NCBI GenBank assembly: GCA_037384225.1
Contig: JARROD010000035.1
Coordinates: 1-20,833, forward strand
Reading direction: 5' to 3'
From: JARROD01 sp037384225
GTDB lineage: Bacteria > Pseudomonadota > Gammaproteobacteria > Pseudomonadales > Cellvibrionaceae
DNA length: 20,833 nt
The translations under genes were made by a program, and so were the position numbers. The stretch's first letter is position 1. Each line of letters starts with the position of its first letter. The notes beneath the pieces are model-generated. The model had not been told where the DNA came from and made no database searches. It was given only the letters and a program-made list of their open reading frames with translations. Positions 6,710-13,975 of this stretch are shown piece by piece.

Positions 6710-8950
6710 ATGCTGCGTAAGCTACATCGTTTACCCGGATTGGTCGCCGCATTGTTTTTGGTCGTGCTGGCGACCTCCGGCGTTGTGTTGTCCGTAGTGC
6801 CGGCACTTGAGCGGTCGGCCGCGATTATCCCCGCTACGGGTGAAATCAGCATCGCTGAATTGACCGAGCGCATAGTGGCGCATTATCCGGGCGCGGAACA
6901 GATCGAAAGTTCTCTCTCAGGCAGGGTCGTCGTCTACTACAGCCGTGATGGCCAACCGGGGGCCGACCTTGTTAATCCCCTCACCGGTGCGGGGATTGCC
7001 CCCTATCAGCCATCGGCCTGGTTGCAATGGGTAAAGAACCTGCACCGATCCTTTCTTATGGATGATGCAGGCCGAATGCTGGCGGGAGTTTTGGCAGTTC
7101 TGATGGTAATGATCTGTCTGTCCGGGATGTCTCTGCTGGTTCGACGCATGGGTGGCTGGAAGGCAATTTTACGACCCATTGCAGGTTCCGGTAGCCCGCG
7201 AATTCACGCCGAGTTGGCACGACTTGCAGTGATTGGCTTGTTGTTGTCAGCGCTGACCGGCAGCTATATGTCTGCGCTAAGGTTTGGCCTTTTACCGGAG
7301 GGTGGCAATGCGGAACCCTCGTTTCCGGCGCAGGTCTCAGGCGGCGCACCGGCTCCGGCAGGCTCTCTGAACGCGCTAAAGAAACTGGACGCCAATGAGC
7401 TGCGTGAGTTGGTGTTCCCCTATCCGGGTGACCCCACTGACGTCTATTCGCTGCGCACCATTCATGGTTCCGGATTTGTTGACCAGTCGAGCGGAGAACT
7501 GCTGCAGTATCAACCACGCTCCGCCGGCAGCCAATTCCAACATTGGATGATTCGTTTGCATACGGGTGAAGGCCTGTGGTACTTAGGTCTGCTTCTCGGG
7601 ATGGCCGCGCTGACAGTGCCAGTGCTATCGTTTACCGGACTGCGGATCTGGTGGCAGCGGCGTTTATCCGTAGTGCGCCCGCTTGAAAGCGCCAGCATCG
7701 AAGTGGCTGAGGTCGTTATTCTGGTGGGTTCGGAAGGCAATACCACCTGGGGTTTTGCCGGGGACCTTCAGAGCGAGCTCAATCAGGCGGGCAAGAAGGT
7801 TCACTGCGCATCGATGAATGATCTGGCGGAGCACTATCCGCGAGCCTCTGTGCTTTTTGTTCTGACATCTACTTATGGCGACGGTGACGCTCCGTCCTCC
7901 GCGAATCAGTTTATGACTCGGCTTGAGCGCTTTCAAAAGCATGACGGATTAAAGTTTGTCGTTCTGGGTTTTGGTGACCAACAGTTTCCGAAATTCTGCC
8001 AGTTTGCACTGAATGTGGATGCCGCCCTCAGCAGCAAGGGCTTGCAGCAAATGCACCCCGTTACCCGAATTAATCGCAGCTCCACTACGCAGTTCCGGGA
8101 ATGGGGCGAAGTGATCAGCGAGCACATGGGGGTTTCGCTGGTACTGACTCACAAGCCCGAACCGCCTGTCGTTTCGGATTTCGAACTTGTTGAGCGAGTG
8201 GATTACGGCGCAGCTGTAAACGCACCTACAAGCATATTGCGCTTCAAGCCGGTACACAGTGACAGAAAGCTGTGGCAGAGACTGTCCCATAGAAACCGGT
8301 CCCTTCAAAACCGACAACACCTGCAGGATTTCGAGGCAGGCGATCTGTTTGGCGTTACCCCACCCGGAGATCAGACTGCCCGCTTGTATTCGCTGGCATC
8401 TTCGGCCTCGGACAGGCTGCTGGAAATTTGCGTCCGTAAAAAGGCAAATGGCCTTTGTTCAGGATATCTGCACAGTCTCAAACCCGGAGACCGGATTAGC
8501 GGGTTTATCCAGAAAAACCCCGGCTTTCGTCCAGCGGGTGGTGCGACGCCCATTATACTCATCGGCGCCGGCGCGGGAATCGGTCCACTTGCCGGCTTTA
8601 TCCGCAAGAATACAAAACGAAACCCCATGTACCTTTACTGGGGCGGTCGCAATCCGCAATCGGATTTTCTCTACGAACCGGAACTTGACCGTTATCTGAC
8701 TGATCACCGCCTTACCGGGTTAAATACCGCGTTTTCACAGTCAGCAGAAAGAGCCTATGTTCAGGATGCCATCGTTGCCGATGAAACCGAGTTGCGGCAG
8801 TTGATAGAGAAAGGCGCTCAGGTGCTGGTATGCGGGGGACGGGAGATGGCCAATGCTGTAAGGCAAGTGTTTGACTCAATTCTCAAACCGCTACGCATAG
8901 ATGTGGATGAACTGAGAGCCGAGGGGCGTTATCTGGAAGATGTTTACTGA
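6710..8950 (+). CDS. PepSY-membrane/flavodoxin/FNR fusion reductase (PiuB-like)
   Basis: A 746-aa inner-membrane flavo-reductase. Residues 1-315 form a PepSY-associated membrane domain with about four helices (about 10-32, 122-144, 168-190, 288-310). Its histidine motifs are KNLHRSFLMDDAGR (109-121), TIHGSGFVD and FQHWMIRLHTGEG (276-288), candidate haem ligands. Residues 335-475 are a flavodoxin domain: FMN loop SEGNTT (341-346), STYGDGDAP (387-395) and GFGDQQFPKFC. Residues 500-746 are a ferredoxin-NADP reductase domain: FAD motif RLYSLASS (558-565), NADPH motif GAGAGIGPL (619-627), the CGG near 708-710 and an aromatic C-terminus EDVY. The expected path is NADPH to FAD to FMN to membrane. 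Related proteins (PiuB/FoxB group) act in siderophore-iron reduction; the substrate here is inferred. Confidence 0.92.
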   Translation: MLRKLHRLPGLVAALFLVVLATSGVVLSVVPALERSAAIIPATGEISIAELTERIVAHYPGAEQIESSLSGRVVVYYSRDGQPGADLVNPLTGAGIAPYQPSAWLQWVKNLHRSFLMDDAGRMLAGVLAVLMVMICLSGMSLLVRRMGGWKAILRPIAGSGSPRIHAELARLAVIGLLLSALTGSYMSALRFGLLPEGGNAEPSFPAQVSGGAPAPAGSLNALKKLDANELRELVFPYPGDPTDVYSLRTIHGSGFVDQSSGELLQYQPRSAGSQFQHWMIRLHTGEGLWYLGLLLGMAALTVPVLSFTGLRIWWQRRLSVVRPLESASIEVAEVVILVGSEGNTTWGFAGDLQSELNQAGKKVHCASMNDLAEHYPRASVLFVLTSTYGDGDAPSSANQFMTRLERFQKHDGLKFVVLGFGDQQFPKFCQFALNVDAALSSKGLQQMHPVTRINRSSTTQFREWGEVISEHMGVSLVLTHKPEPPVVSDFELVERVDYGAAVNAPTSILRFKPVHSDRKLWQRLSHRNRSLQNRQHLQDFEAGDLFGVTPPGDQTARLYSLASSASDRLLEICVRKKANGLCSGYLHSLKPGDRISGFIQKNPGFRPAGGATPIILIGAGAGIGPLAGFIRKNTKRNPMYLYWGGRNPQSDFLYEPELDRYLTDHRLTGLNTAFSQSAERAYVQDAIVADETELRQLIEKGAQVLVCGGREMANAVRQVFDSILKPLRIDVDELRAEGRYLEDVY

Positions 8951-9226
8951 GCGGTAAGGGTCGTGCACGACCCTAAGGGTGATACTCAATTTACTAACAC
9001 GCAAGTTAAATTTTCCCGAAAAATTTTTGGTTGGAGGTATTTCTTTCTCTTTACAAACTTCTAAATAGACTTTTAACGATTTTTTAAATTCCTTCCTCAA
9101 TTCTTGAGGGCTTCTACCGTAAAAGTCCGCTCCGCCGTTTAGGCCAAGAATTTCGCCACGAAATTGATCAAGTTCGGGATCATATTCAATCTTGGCACTA
9201 TAATTATCCAACATCATAATATTCAT
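8891..9226 (-). pseudogene. hicB: HicB-family antitoxin, C-terminally truncated
   Basis: From the ATG at 9226 the frame encodes 111 aa. The first 78 residues match HicB: YSAKIEYDPELDQFRGEILG, then LNGGADFYGRSPQELRKEFKKSLKVYLEVCKE and FSGKFNLRVS. In intact HicB the last segment continues into a ribbon-helix-helix DNA-binding domain (the LRV.P.LH..I pattern). Here it changes abruptly to KLSITLRVVHDPYRSVNIFQ and runs antisense into the last 60 bp of the reductase gene. The DNA-binding domain is therefore lost and the tail is probably chance sequence. The start overlaps the hicA stop as ATGA. The toxin-binding partial RNase H-like fold may survive, but autorepression should be impaired. Confidence 0.72.
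8957..8974. terminator. Perfect 18-bp palindrome between reductase and hicB
   Basis: AGGGTCGTGCACGACCCT is a perfect palindrome beginning 7 bp after the reductase stop codon. It could fold as a 7-bp stem with a TGCA loop and act on both convergent transcripts. Neither side has a T-run, so classical intrinsic termination is uncertain. It lies inside the aberrant 3' end of the hicB frame. Confidence 0.45.
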
Positions 9227-9477
9227 GGTTTCACCCCATGTACTTCTAGCCACTTCCGGATACTCACTACCGCACCTTTATCTGTATCCGGCGATGGATG
9301 TGGGCGGTGGAATACCTTTACCTCATCAAACAAAACCACTGCGACCCTCGAACCCTCTCTTTCCGATATATCTGCACCAAGTGCTGTGAACAAGGACTCT
9401 ATATCAGTCCACTTGATGCTCCCACTAACCGGACGAGCGTATATCTGCTCTAGGGTTTTTACATGTTTGCGCTTCAT
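9223..9477 (-). CDS. hicA: HicA-family mRNA interferase toxin
   Basis: An 84-aa toxin predicted to cleave mRNA, complete from ATG to stop. The small dsRBD-like fold is visible: TLEQIYARPVSGSIKWTDIESLFTALGA, then EGSRVAVVLFDEVKVFHRPHPSP and the C-terminal helix GAVVSIRKWLEVHGVKP. In many HicA proteins a GSHH motif supplies the catalytic histidine. In this subgroup the position reads GSR, and the histidines available are in FHRPHP (His57, His60). That assignment is inference. The gene is followed with ATGA overlap by hicB. Because hicB has lost its C-terminal domain, the continued integrity of the toxin gene is notable. A consensus promoter lies immediately upstream. Confidence 0.85.
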   Translation of the reverse strand: MKRKHVKTLEQIYARPVSGSIKWTDIESLFTALGADISEREGSRVAVVLFDEVKVFHRPHPSPDTDKGAVVSIRKWLEVHGVKP

Positions 9478-9484
9478 CGCCTGA

Positions 9485-9513
9485 ACTTTAGTACTACTTT
9501 ATAGTACTGTCAA
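9485..9513 (-). promoter_or_regulatory. hicA promoter with AGTACT repeats in the spacer
   Basis: On the minus strand a perfect -35 TTGACA (9513-9508) is followed after exactly 17 bp by TAAAGT (9490-9485), a 4/6 match to the -10 box. The spacer contains AGTACT twice, at 9491-9495 region and 9503-9508, a likely operator. The predicted transcription start falls at about 9478, next to the hicA ATG at 9477, so the message would be leaderless or nearly so. No strong Shine-Dalgarno is seen. Confidence 0.5.
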
Positions 9514-9572
9514 GTGGGAGAGGGTTGGAAGTGATAAAGTGTCTGATTCGACATCATATTGACTGACCCCAG

Positions 9573-9605
9573 ATCGCGCTCCGCACGGGGCGTGTGGATT
9601 GAAAC
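9573..9605 (+). CRISPR. Solitary type I-C-like CRISPR repeat
   Basis: The 33-bp stretch from 9573 starts ATCGCGCTCCGCACGGGGCG and ends TGTGGATTGAAAC. It fits the type I-C repeat pattern: a GTCGCGC-type 5' end, a CGCTCC/GGGGCG hairpin around a short loop, and the ATTGAAAC 3' end that forms the crRNA handle. No second copy is seen within a spacer length on either side, and no cas gene is in the window. It is either the relic of a lost array or a very diverged mini-array. Confidence 0.6.
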
Positions 9606-9791
9606 GATTCTATTGACTGATTTGGTTTGGCGACGGTGCGATAGTCGAGTTGCCTACCAGGATGATGTACGTCTGCGGAAGGGTGCTTCAGGCAGCATAG
9701 CCTTTTTCTGCAAATCTCCTGTAAGAATTCACCACTAAACATCGACCAAGCTTCAAACCCTGGTTATTTATCCTCGACGCTGGAGAATTCA

Positions 9792-10775
9792 ATGCGTACA
9801 ACCCTACCTCTACTGGAAGTGACTGACTTTCCGGCCCTATGGCGGAAAAGCCTTGAAACCTTGCAAGTCAATCTCGGCTACAAGTGTAACCAGCGCTGCC
9901 TGCACTGCCATGTCAATGCCGGGCCCAACCGCAAGGAGATGATGACCCGGGAAACACTGGCATTAATCCTCCCGGTGATCAAGGCCCGTAAGATCAAAAC
10001 GCTGGATTTGACCGGTGGAGCGCCTGAGCTGCATGCGGATTTTCGATATCTGGTCGCTGAAGCCCGGGCCGCGGGGGTGCAGGTGATTGATCGGTGCAAC
10101 CTGACCATCCTGTTCGAACCGGGGCAGGAGGGCCTGGCGGAGTTTCTGGCGCAGCACCGGGTGGAGGTTGTGGCCTCGCTGCCCTGCTATTCGCTTGAAA
10201 ACGTGGACAAACAACGTGGCGAGGGAGTCTTCGATAAAAGTATTGCCGGTCTGCAAATGCTCAATGCCCTGGGCTATGGCAAACCAGGCAGCGACCTGCG
10301 GCTCAATCTGGTCTACAACCCGCAGGGGCCGTCCTTGCCACCGAATCAGCAAGCCTTGGAAACCGACTATAAGCGTGAGTTGCACGACCATTTCGGTATA
10401 GAATTCAACCAGCTCTATGCTTTGGCCAACATGCCCATTAAGCGGTTCGGTTCCACACTGGTCTCCAAAGGACAGTTCCATGATTATATGCGGCTGCTAA
10501 AGGACAACTTTCATCCGGATAATCTCGACCAGGTAATGTGTCGCTCCCTGGTGAGCGTGGACTGGCAGGGTTACTTGTACGACTGCGATTTCAATCAACA
10601 ATTGGCCCTGGGTCTGCAAGGAACAACGCTGAAAAATAACGCGTTTCAAGGCGGCAAGCGCCGTCACCTGCGTGATCTGCTCGAAAACGATTTGAATGAA
10701 CAACCCATTTGCGTGGCGGATCACTGCTTCGGCTGCACCGCTGGCCAGGGCAGCAGCTGCGGCGGTGCGCTGTAG
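9792..10775 (+). CDS. arsS: ArsS-like radical SAM/Cys-rich domain protein
   Basis: A 327-aa cytoplasmic radical SAM enzyme. The N-terminal half has the cluster motif YKCNQRCLHCH (Cys32, Cys36, Cys39), the SAM-binding LTGGAPEL and a TIM-barrel pattern. The C-terminal half is the DUF3641-type domain ending in CVADHCFGCTAGQGSSCGGAL, with Cys307, Cys312, Cys315 and Cys323 as likely auxiliary cluster ligands. Members of this family include ArsS, which attaches the deoxyadenosyl group of SAM to dimethylarsenite in arsenosugar synthesis. Some homologues carry selenocysteine in the terminal Cys-rich motif; this one has only cysteine codons. The methyltransferase ArsM, often a neighbour, is absent from this window, so the arsenic role rests on family resemblance. 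The stop codon lies inside the first unit of a tandem repeat. Confidence 0.82.
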   Translation: MRTTLPLLEVTDFPALWRKSLETLQVNLGYKCNQRCLHCHVNAGPNRKEMMTRETLALILPVIKARKIKTLDLTGGAPELHADFRYLVAEARAAGVQVIDRCNLTILFEPGQEGLAEFLAQHRVEVVASLPCYSLENVDKQRGEGVFDKSIAGLQMLNALGYGKPGSDLRLNLVYNPQGPSLPPNQQALETDYKRELHDHFGIEFNQLYALANMPIKRFGSTLVSKGQFHDYMRLLKDNFHPDNLDQVMCRSLVSVDWQGYLYDCDFNQQLALGLQGTTLKNNAFQGGKRRHLRDLLENDLNEQPICVADHCFGCTAGQGSSCGGAL

Positions 10776-10825
10776 TTGGCAAGTGTAGTTGGCAAGCTGT
10801 AGTTGGCGAGCTGTAGTTGGCGGGT
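10771..10825. repeat. 13/14-bp tandem repeat, four units, spanning arsS stop
   Basis: The unit TGTAGTTGGCAAGC is repeated at 10771-10783, 10784-10797, 10798-10811 and 10812-10825 with small changes. The first unit includes the TAG stop of the radical SAM gene. Together the units fill most of the 64-bp gap between two convergent genes, where a terminator would be expected. Confidence 0.88.
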
Positions 10826-10839
10826 AAGGAACGCTGCGG

Positions 10840-11310
10840 CTAACGCGGGTTTTCTGACCGGAGCTTTTGTCGAATATTCATCCAGATCTTGCCGAGGTAA
10901 TTATGGCCTCGATGATCGCGCCCCAATCCCCAATAATGGTCGTAAGCGGATACCTCAACCAAAAGCTGATCGCCGGTGTCCAGTAAGGCCTGTTTGATCT
11001 CCGGGTTTTGCACACACTTACTGTACAGGGCCCGGGTCATTATTGTCTGTCTTATTTTTTGCCAATCCCGGCGTTTGATCCGCCACCAGCGGTTACCTGT
11101 CCTGTATGCCTCCAGTGCAGAAGCGGCCATTATTTTGTCAACAGTCGAGGTTCCGGGAAATTTTTGCGACTGGTAATAATGCTCAGCTGTCGGCCAGCGT
11201 TCATCGTCTAAACTGAATGGATGTGGGGACACGGTTGAGAAAGAGTGATAAACGTCTAACCGTGAAAACTGTAAAGCATTCTCAAAACGGTTGTCATGGG
11301 AAAATAGCAT
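10840..11310 (-). CDS. NADAR-family N-glycosidase (YbiA-like)
   Basis: A 156-aa cytoplasmic protein of the NADAR (formerly DUF1768) family. Motifs: FSTVSPHPFSLDDERWPTAEHYYQSQKF near residues 23-50, where the conserved Glu and aromatic residues form the ADP-ribose-like pocket; a middle helix region with KRRDWQKIRQTIMTRALYSKC; and the C-terminal YDHYWGLGRDHRGHNYLGKIWMNIRQKL, the W.G...G.N.LG signature. Family members cleave N-glycosidic bonds of ADP-ribosyl-guanine or of unstable riboflavin precursors, so the role may be metabolite repair or removal of ADP-ribose from nucleic acid. The gene is convergent with the radical SAM gene and appears to be a single-gene unit. The start ATG is at 11310. 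Confidence 0.9.
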   Translation of the reverse strand: MLFSHDNRFENALQFSRLDVYHSFSTVSPHPFSLDDERWPTAEHYYQSQKFPGTSTVDKIMAASALEAYRTGNRWWRIKRRDWQKIRQTIMTRALYSKCVQNPEIKQALLDTGDQLLVEVSAYDHYWGLGRDHRGHNYLGKIWMNIRQKLRSENPR

Positions 11311-11368
11311 TTTGTTTTTACTGAATCGGTGGTAAAAAGGCTCGGTAAGTGTAACAGATAGTCCTGAA

Positions 11369-11465
11369 ACAACACCTATTTAGCCAAAAACACCGTAACG
11401 TCTCAATATCCTGGAGTGGGCACACTGTTATTGAGAAGTTACAAAACACCTATTTTAACCAAAAA
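11369..11465. repeat. Direct repeat and hairpin upstream of mscS-like gene
   Basis: ACAACACCTATTTAGCCAAA starting at 11369 is repeated imperfectly at 11443-11465 (AAAACACCTATTTTAACCAAA). Between the two lies an inverted repeat, TCTCAATA (11401-11408) and TATTGAGA (11429-11436), with a 20-nt loop. The arrangement could be an operator pair or a 5'-leader structure for the downstream channel gene. Confidence 0.6.
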
Positions 11466-11484
11466 ATAAGGCGGGCGATTTCAG

Positions 11485-12303
11485 ATGGACATACAAGAAA
11501 TTTGGGACAATGTCACTGTATTGGTCACGGAATACGGCATCAAACTGGTATTGGCCATTGTCATTCTCCTGGTTGGTAAATGGCTCGCGCGCATCGTGAC
11601 TGCACTCGCGCGCAAAAGCCTGGATAAACGCGGTATGGAGGCAACCATAGCAGGCTTCGCCTGCAATATTATTTACGCCCTGCTGATGACGATCGTTATA
11701 GTTGCAACGCTGGGGCAATTGGGCATACAAACCGCCTCGTTCGTCGCCATTATCGGTGCCGCCGGTCTGGCGGTTGGTCTCGCTCTACAAGGGTCACTGG
11801 CGAATTTTGCCGCCGGTGTATTAATGGTCCTGTTTCGCCCGTGCAAAATTGGCGATTTTATTGAAGCCGCCGGCACCGCTGGTACCGTCGATGACATCAG
11901 TATTTTTACCACTACCCTCAAAACACCAGATAATAAAACGATTATTGCCCCCAATGCGGCAATTATGGGTGGCAATATCGTCAACTACTCCGCCCAAACC
12001 ACGCGCCGCATCGATATGTTGGTAGGTGTCAGCTATGAAGCGGATTTACGCAAGGCAAAAGCAGTCATTACGGCGCTCGTTGGTGCCGATGAGCGCGTGC
12101 TTCGAGACCCTGAACCCACCATTGCCGTTTCCGAACTGGCGGACTCGTCGGTTAACTTTGTAGTACGTCCCTGGGTAAATTCTGCTGATTACTGGGCGGT
12201 GAAATTTGATCTGACGGAAAAAATCAAACTGACACTGGATGAAGAAGGTATCGGCATTCCATTCCCACAGATGGATGTCCACTTGCACAAGCTACCAGAG
12301 TGA
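11485..12303 (+). CDS. mscS: Small-conductance mechanosensitive channel, MscS type
   Basis: A 272-aa inner-membrane channel that opens under membrane tension to release osmolytes; E. coli MscS has 286 aa. Helix 1 is at about residues 17-38, helix 2 at about 58-77, and the pore helix 3 at about 85-118 with the Gly/Ala-rich packing pattern GAAGLAVGLALQGSLANFAAG. The kink and beta-domain entry VLMVLFRPCKIGDFIE follows. The cytoplasmic beta domain (NKTIIAPNAAIMGGNIVNYS) and alpha/beta domain continue to the end, closing with GIPFPQMDVHLHK, a family hallmark. It is convergent with the trkH-kdpE/kdpD-like operon. Both release turgor or set potassium, so the clustering fits osmoadaptation. Confidence 0.95.
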   Translation: MDIQEIWDNVTVLVTEYGIKLVLAIVILLVGKWLARIVTALARKSLDKRGMEATIAGFACNIIYALLMTIVIVATLGQLGIQTASFVAIIGAAGLAVGLALQGSLANFAAGVLMVLFRPCKIGDFIEAAGTAGTVDDISIFTTTLKTPDNKTIIAPNAAIMGGNIVNYSAQTTRRIDMLVGVSYEADLRKAKAVITALVGADERVLRDPEPTIAVSELADSSVNFVVRPWVNSADYWAVKFDLTEKIKLTLDEEGIGIPFPQMDVHLHKLPE

Positions 12304-12307
12304 GACG

Positions 12308-12328
12308 AGGAGCGCCTTGTGCGCTCCT
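12308..12328 (+). terminator. Hairpin after the MscS gene
   Basis: AGGAGCGC (12308-12315) and GCGCTCCT (12321-12328) form a perfect 8-bp stem with loop CTTGT, 5 bp after the stop codon. The downstream sequence GCATCCC is not T-rich, so this may be a 3'-stabilising hairpin or a Rho-assisted terminator. Confidence 0.55.
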
Positions 12329-12466
12329 GCATCCCGGTCACGCGATAGCCTTTCGCATTGAGCGGGCAAAAAACAACCTAATGGTGGCCCCATTTTATCA
12401 ATAACTTTAATTGCCTTGAAACGCACATTAAATAATTTCCCTTTAGCCGTCAGTGATAGCAGCTTA

Positions 12467-13921
12467 TCAATGACGCCAAAATTTGGGGGCAAACAACGCC
12501 AGCACGGTGAAATATTCCAGTCGCCCCAGAATCATTGCACCACATAGAATCCAGGTACTGGCATCGTTCGCTGGTTCAAAATTACTGCCCAGTTGGCCAA
12601 AGGCCGGGCCGAGCACATTCAGGCAGGCGGCGACGGCGGTGAACGAAGTCCAAAAATCCAACCCCGACACCATCAATGCCAGCGTCAGTGCCATACTGCT
12701 GAATGCAGCTACGCTCATAAAGGCGACCGTAGCGCTCAAAACCGAGACTTCCACCGGTTTGCCCTGATACTTCACGGCAAAAAAACCGCGTGGATGAATA
12801 AGTCTTTTCATCTCCAGCACAATGAGTTTGATCGAAAGAATATTGCGGATAAATTTATTGCCGCCGGCAGTGGAACCCGCGCAGCCACCCAGATAGCTGG
12901 CAAATACCAGTAGAAAAATTACCGCATTGGGCCATTCTGTAAAACCCGCCGCACCATATCCTGTACTGGTGATAAACGAAATCAAATGAAAGGCTGCCTG
13001 ATTGAATGCCGTCGGTCCTTCAGCGTAAATACCGTTTTCCATGAGCATTCCGGCGATCAGTAACGAAAGAAAAATCACCAGTAAAAGAAAAACCCGGGTT
13101 TCTTCGTCGTGCCAGTAAATACCTGCGTTGCGGGCCCTCAGAACCCGGAAATGCAGTGCGAAACTCACCGCCCCTAATAGCATGAACAGGTCTGAGACAA
13201 TCAATATAACAGGGTTTTGAAAATACCCCATGCTGGCATCGTGAGTGGAGAAACCGCCGGTAGAGACAGTGGTTAAACTGTGGGCAATGGCGTCGTAACC
13301 ATTCATGCCGGCAAGGTAATAGCCAAGCGCGCAAAGCACTGTCAGGGATACATAAACAAGCCACAGATAGTGAGCCGTATTGGCGATGCGGGGAGACAGC
13401 TTTTCATCCTTTACCGGTCCCGGGGTTTCCGCTTTCAACAGCTTCATACCGCCGACATTGAGCATGGGCAGCACCGCCACCACAAAAATCACTACACCCA
13501 GCCCACCCAGCCACTGAAGAAACTGTCTGTACAGCAGAAAAGACAAGGGCATCTGGTCCAGGCCGGAAAGTACTGTTGCGCCGGTTGTTGTCATCGCACT
13601 TATGGATTCGAAAACAGCGTCGACAAAGGAGACCTGGGTAACCAATAAAATAGGCACGGCGCCCAGTACGCTGGTGACCACCCAGGTCGAAGTCGCAAAT
13701 ACCAGAGAATCCCGAAACCCAATCTTGGAAACATCAAACTTTCTAACCGCGGCCAGCAATAGCAGGGCGAAAATGATCATACAGATGGCGGGAATGAAAA
13801 ACTCTGTTTCTTCATGATCGTGAAAGACGGACACAGACAACACTGCAAATACGATCTGCACAATGCCCATAAGCCCTACGGGTAAGGCCAGGAGGAGAAA
13901 AATTGCCCTGTTAGTTATCAA
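12467..13921 (-). CDS. trkH: TrkH-family potassium uptake channel subunit
   Basis: A 484-aa inner-membrane K+ translocating subunit; TrkH is usually about 480 aa. Four pore loops with filter glycines are visible: MTTTGATVL (Gly114), VSTGGFS (Gly222), TSTGYGAA (Gly321) and CLNVLGPAFG (Gly438). The C-terminal GRLEYFTVLALFAPKFW is characteristic of the family. Activity normally needs the cytoplasmic NAD/ATP-binding subunit TrkA, which is not in this window. The chosen start is TTG at 13921, preceded by AAGGAAG as a ribosome site; the next Met is residue 18, which would remove most of helix 1. It follows the KdpE-like gene by 54 bp on the same strand, so co-transcription is likely. Confidence 0.94.
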   Translation of the reverse strand: MITNRAIFLLLALPVGLMGIVQIVFAVLSVSVFHDHEETEFFIPAICMIIFALLLLAAVRKFDVSKIGFRDSLVFATSTWVVTSVLGAVPILLVTQVSFVDAVFESISAMTTTGATVLSGLDQMPLSFLLYRQFLQWLGGLGVVIFVVAVLPMLNVGGMKLLKAETPGPVKDEKLSPRIANTAHYLWLVYVSLTVLCALGYYLAGMNGYDAIAHSLTTVSTGGFSTHDASMGYFQNPVILIVSDLFMLLGAVSFALHFRVLRARNAGIYWHDEETRVFLLLVIFLSLLIAGMLMENGIYAEGPTAFNQAAFHLISFITSTGYGAAGFTEWPNAVIFLLVFASYLGGCAGSTAGGNKFIRNILSIKLIVLEMKRLIHPRGFFAVKYQGKPVEVSVLSATVAFMSVAAFSSMALTLALMVSGLDFWTSFTAVAACLNVLGPAFGQLGSNFEPANDASTWILCGAMILGRLEYFTVLALFAPKFWRH

Positions 13922-13975
13922 GCCTTGCTTCCTTCATTGCAATAATAACCCGGTGTAGATTAAGAAAATGCATCA

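Larger units (their letters stand above)
9478..9791. other. Intergenic region between hicA and the radical SAM gene
   Basis: This 314-bp stretch carries the hicA promoter on its left edge, one CRISPR-type repeat at 9573-9605 and two copies of TATTGACTGA (9557-9566 and 9611-9620) flanking that repeat. The remainder to 9791 shows no gene I recognise. A weak ribosome site (GGAG) lies just before the ATG of the radical SAM gene. Confidence 0.5.

Noticed and set aside
9227..9253. Upstream start for hicB at 9253.
   Set aside because: The ATG at 9226 overlaps the hicA stop as ATGA, the usual coupling, and HicB homology begins there.
9554..9742. 62-codon minus-strand frame through the CRISPR-type repeat.
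   Set aside because: No recognisable family and no ribosome site; it reads across the repeat by chance.
10841..10852. TAACGCGGGTTT is shared by the 3' ends of the NADAR gene and rhlE (16638-16649), both ending Asn-Pro-Arg-stop.
   Set aside because: A 12-bp match is expected by chance many times in 20 kb; no wider similarity surrounds it.
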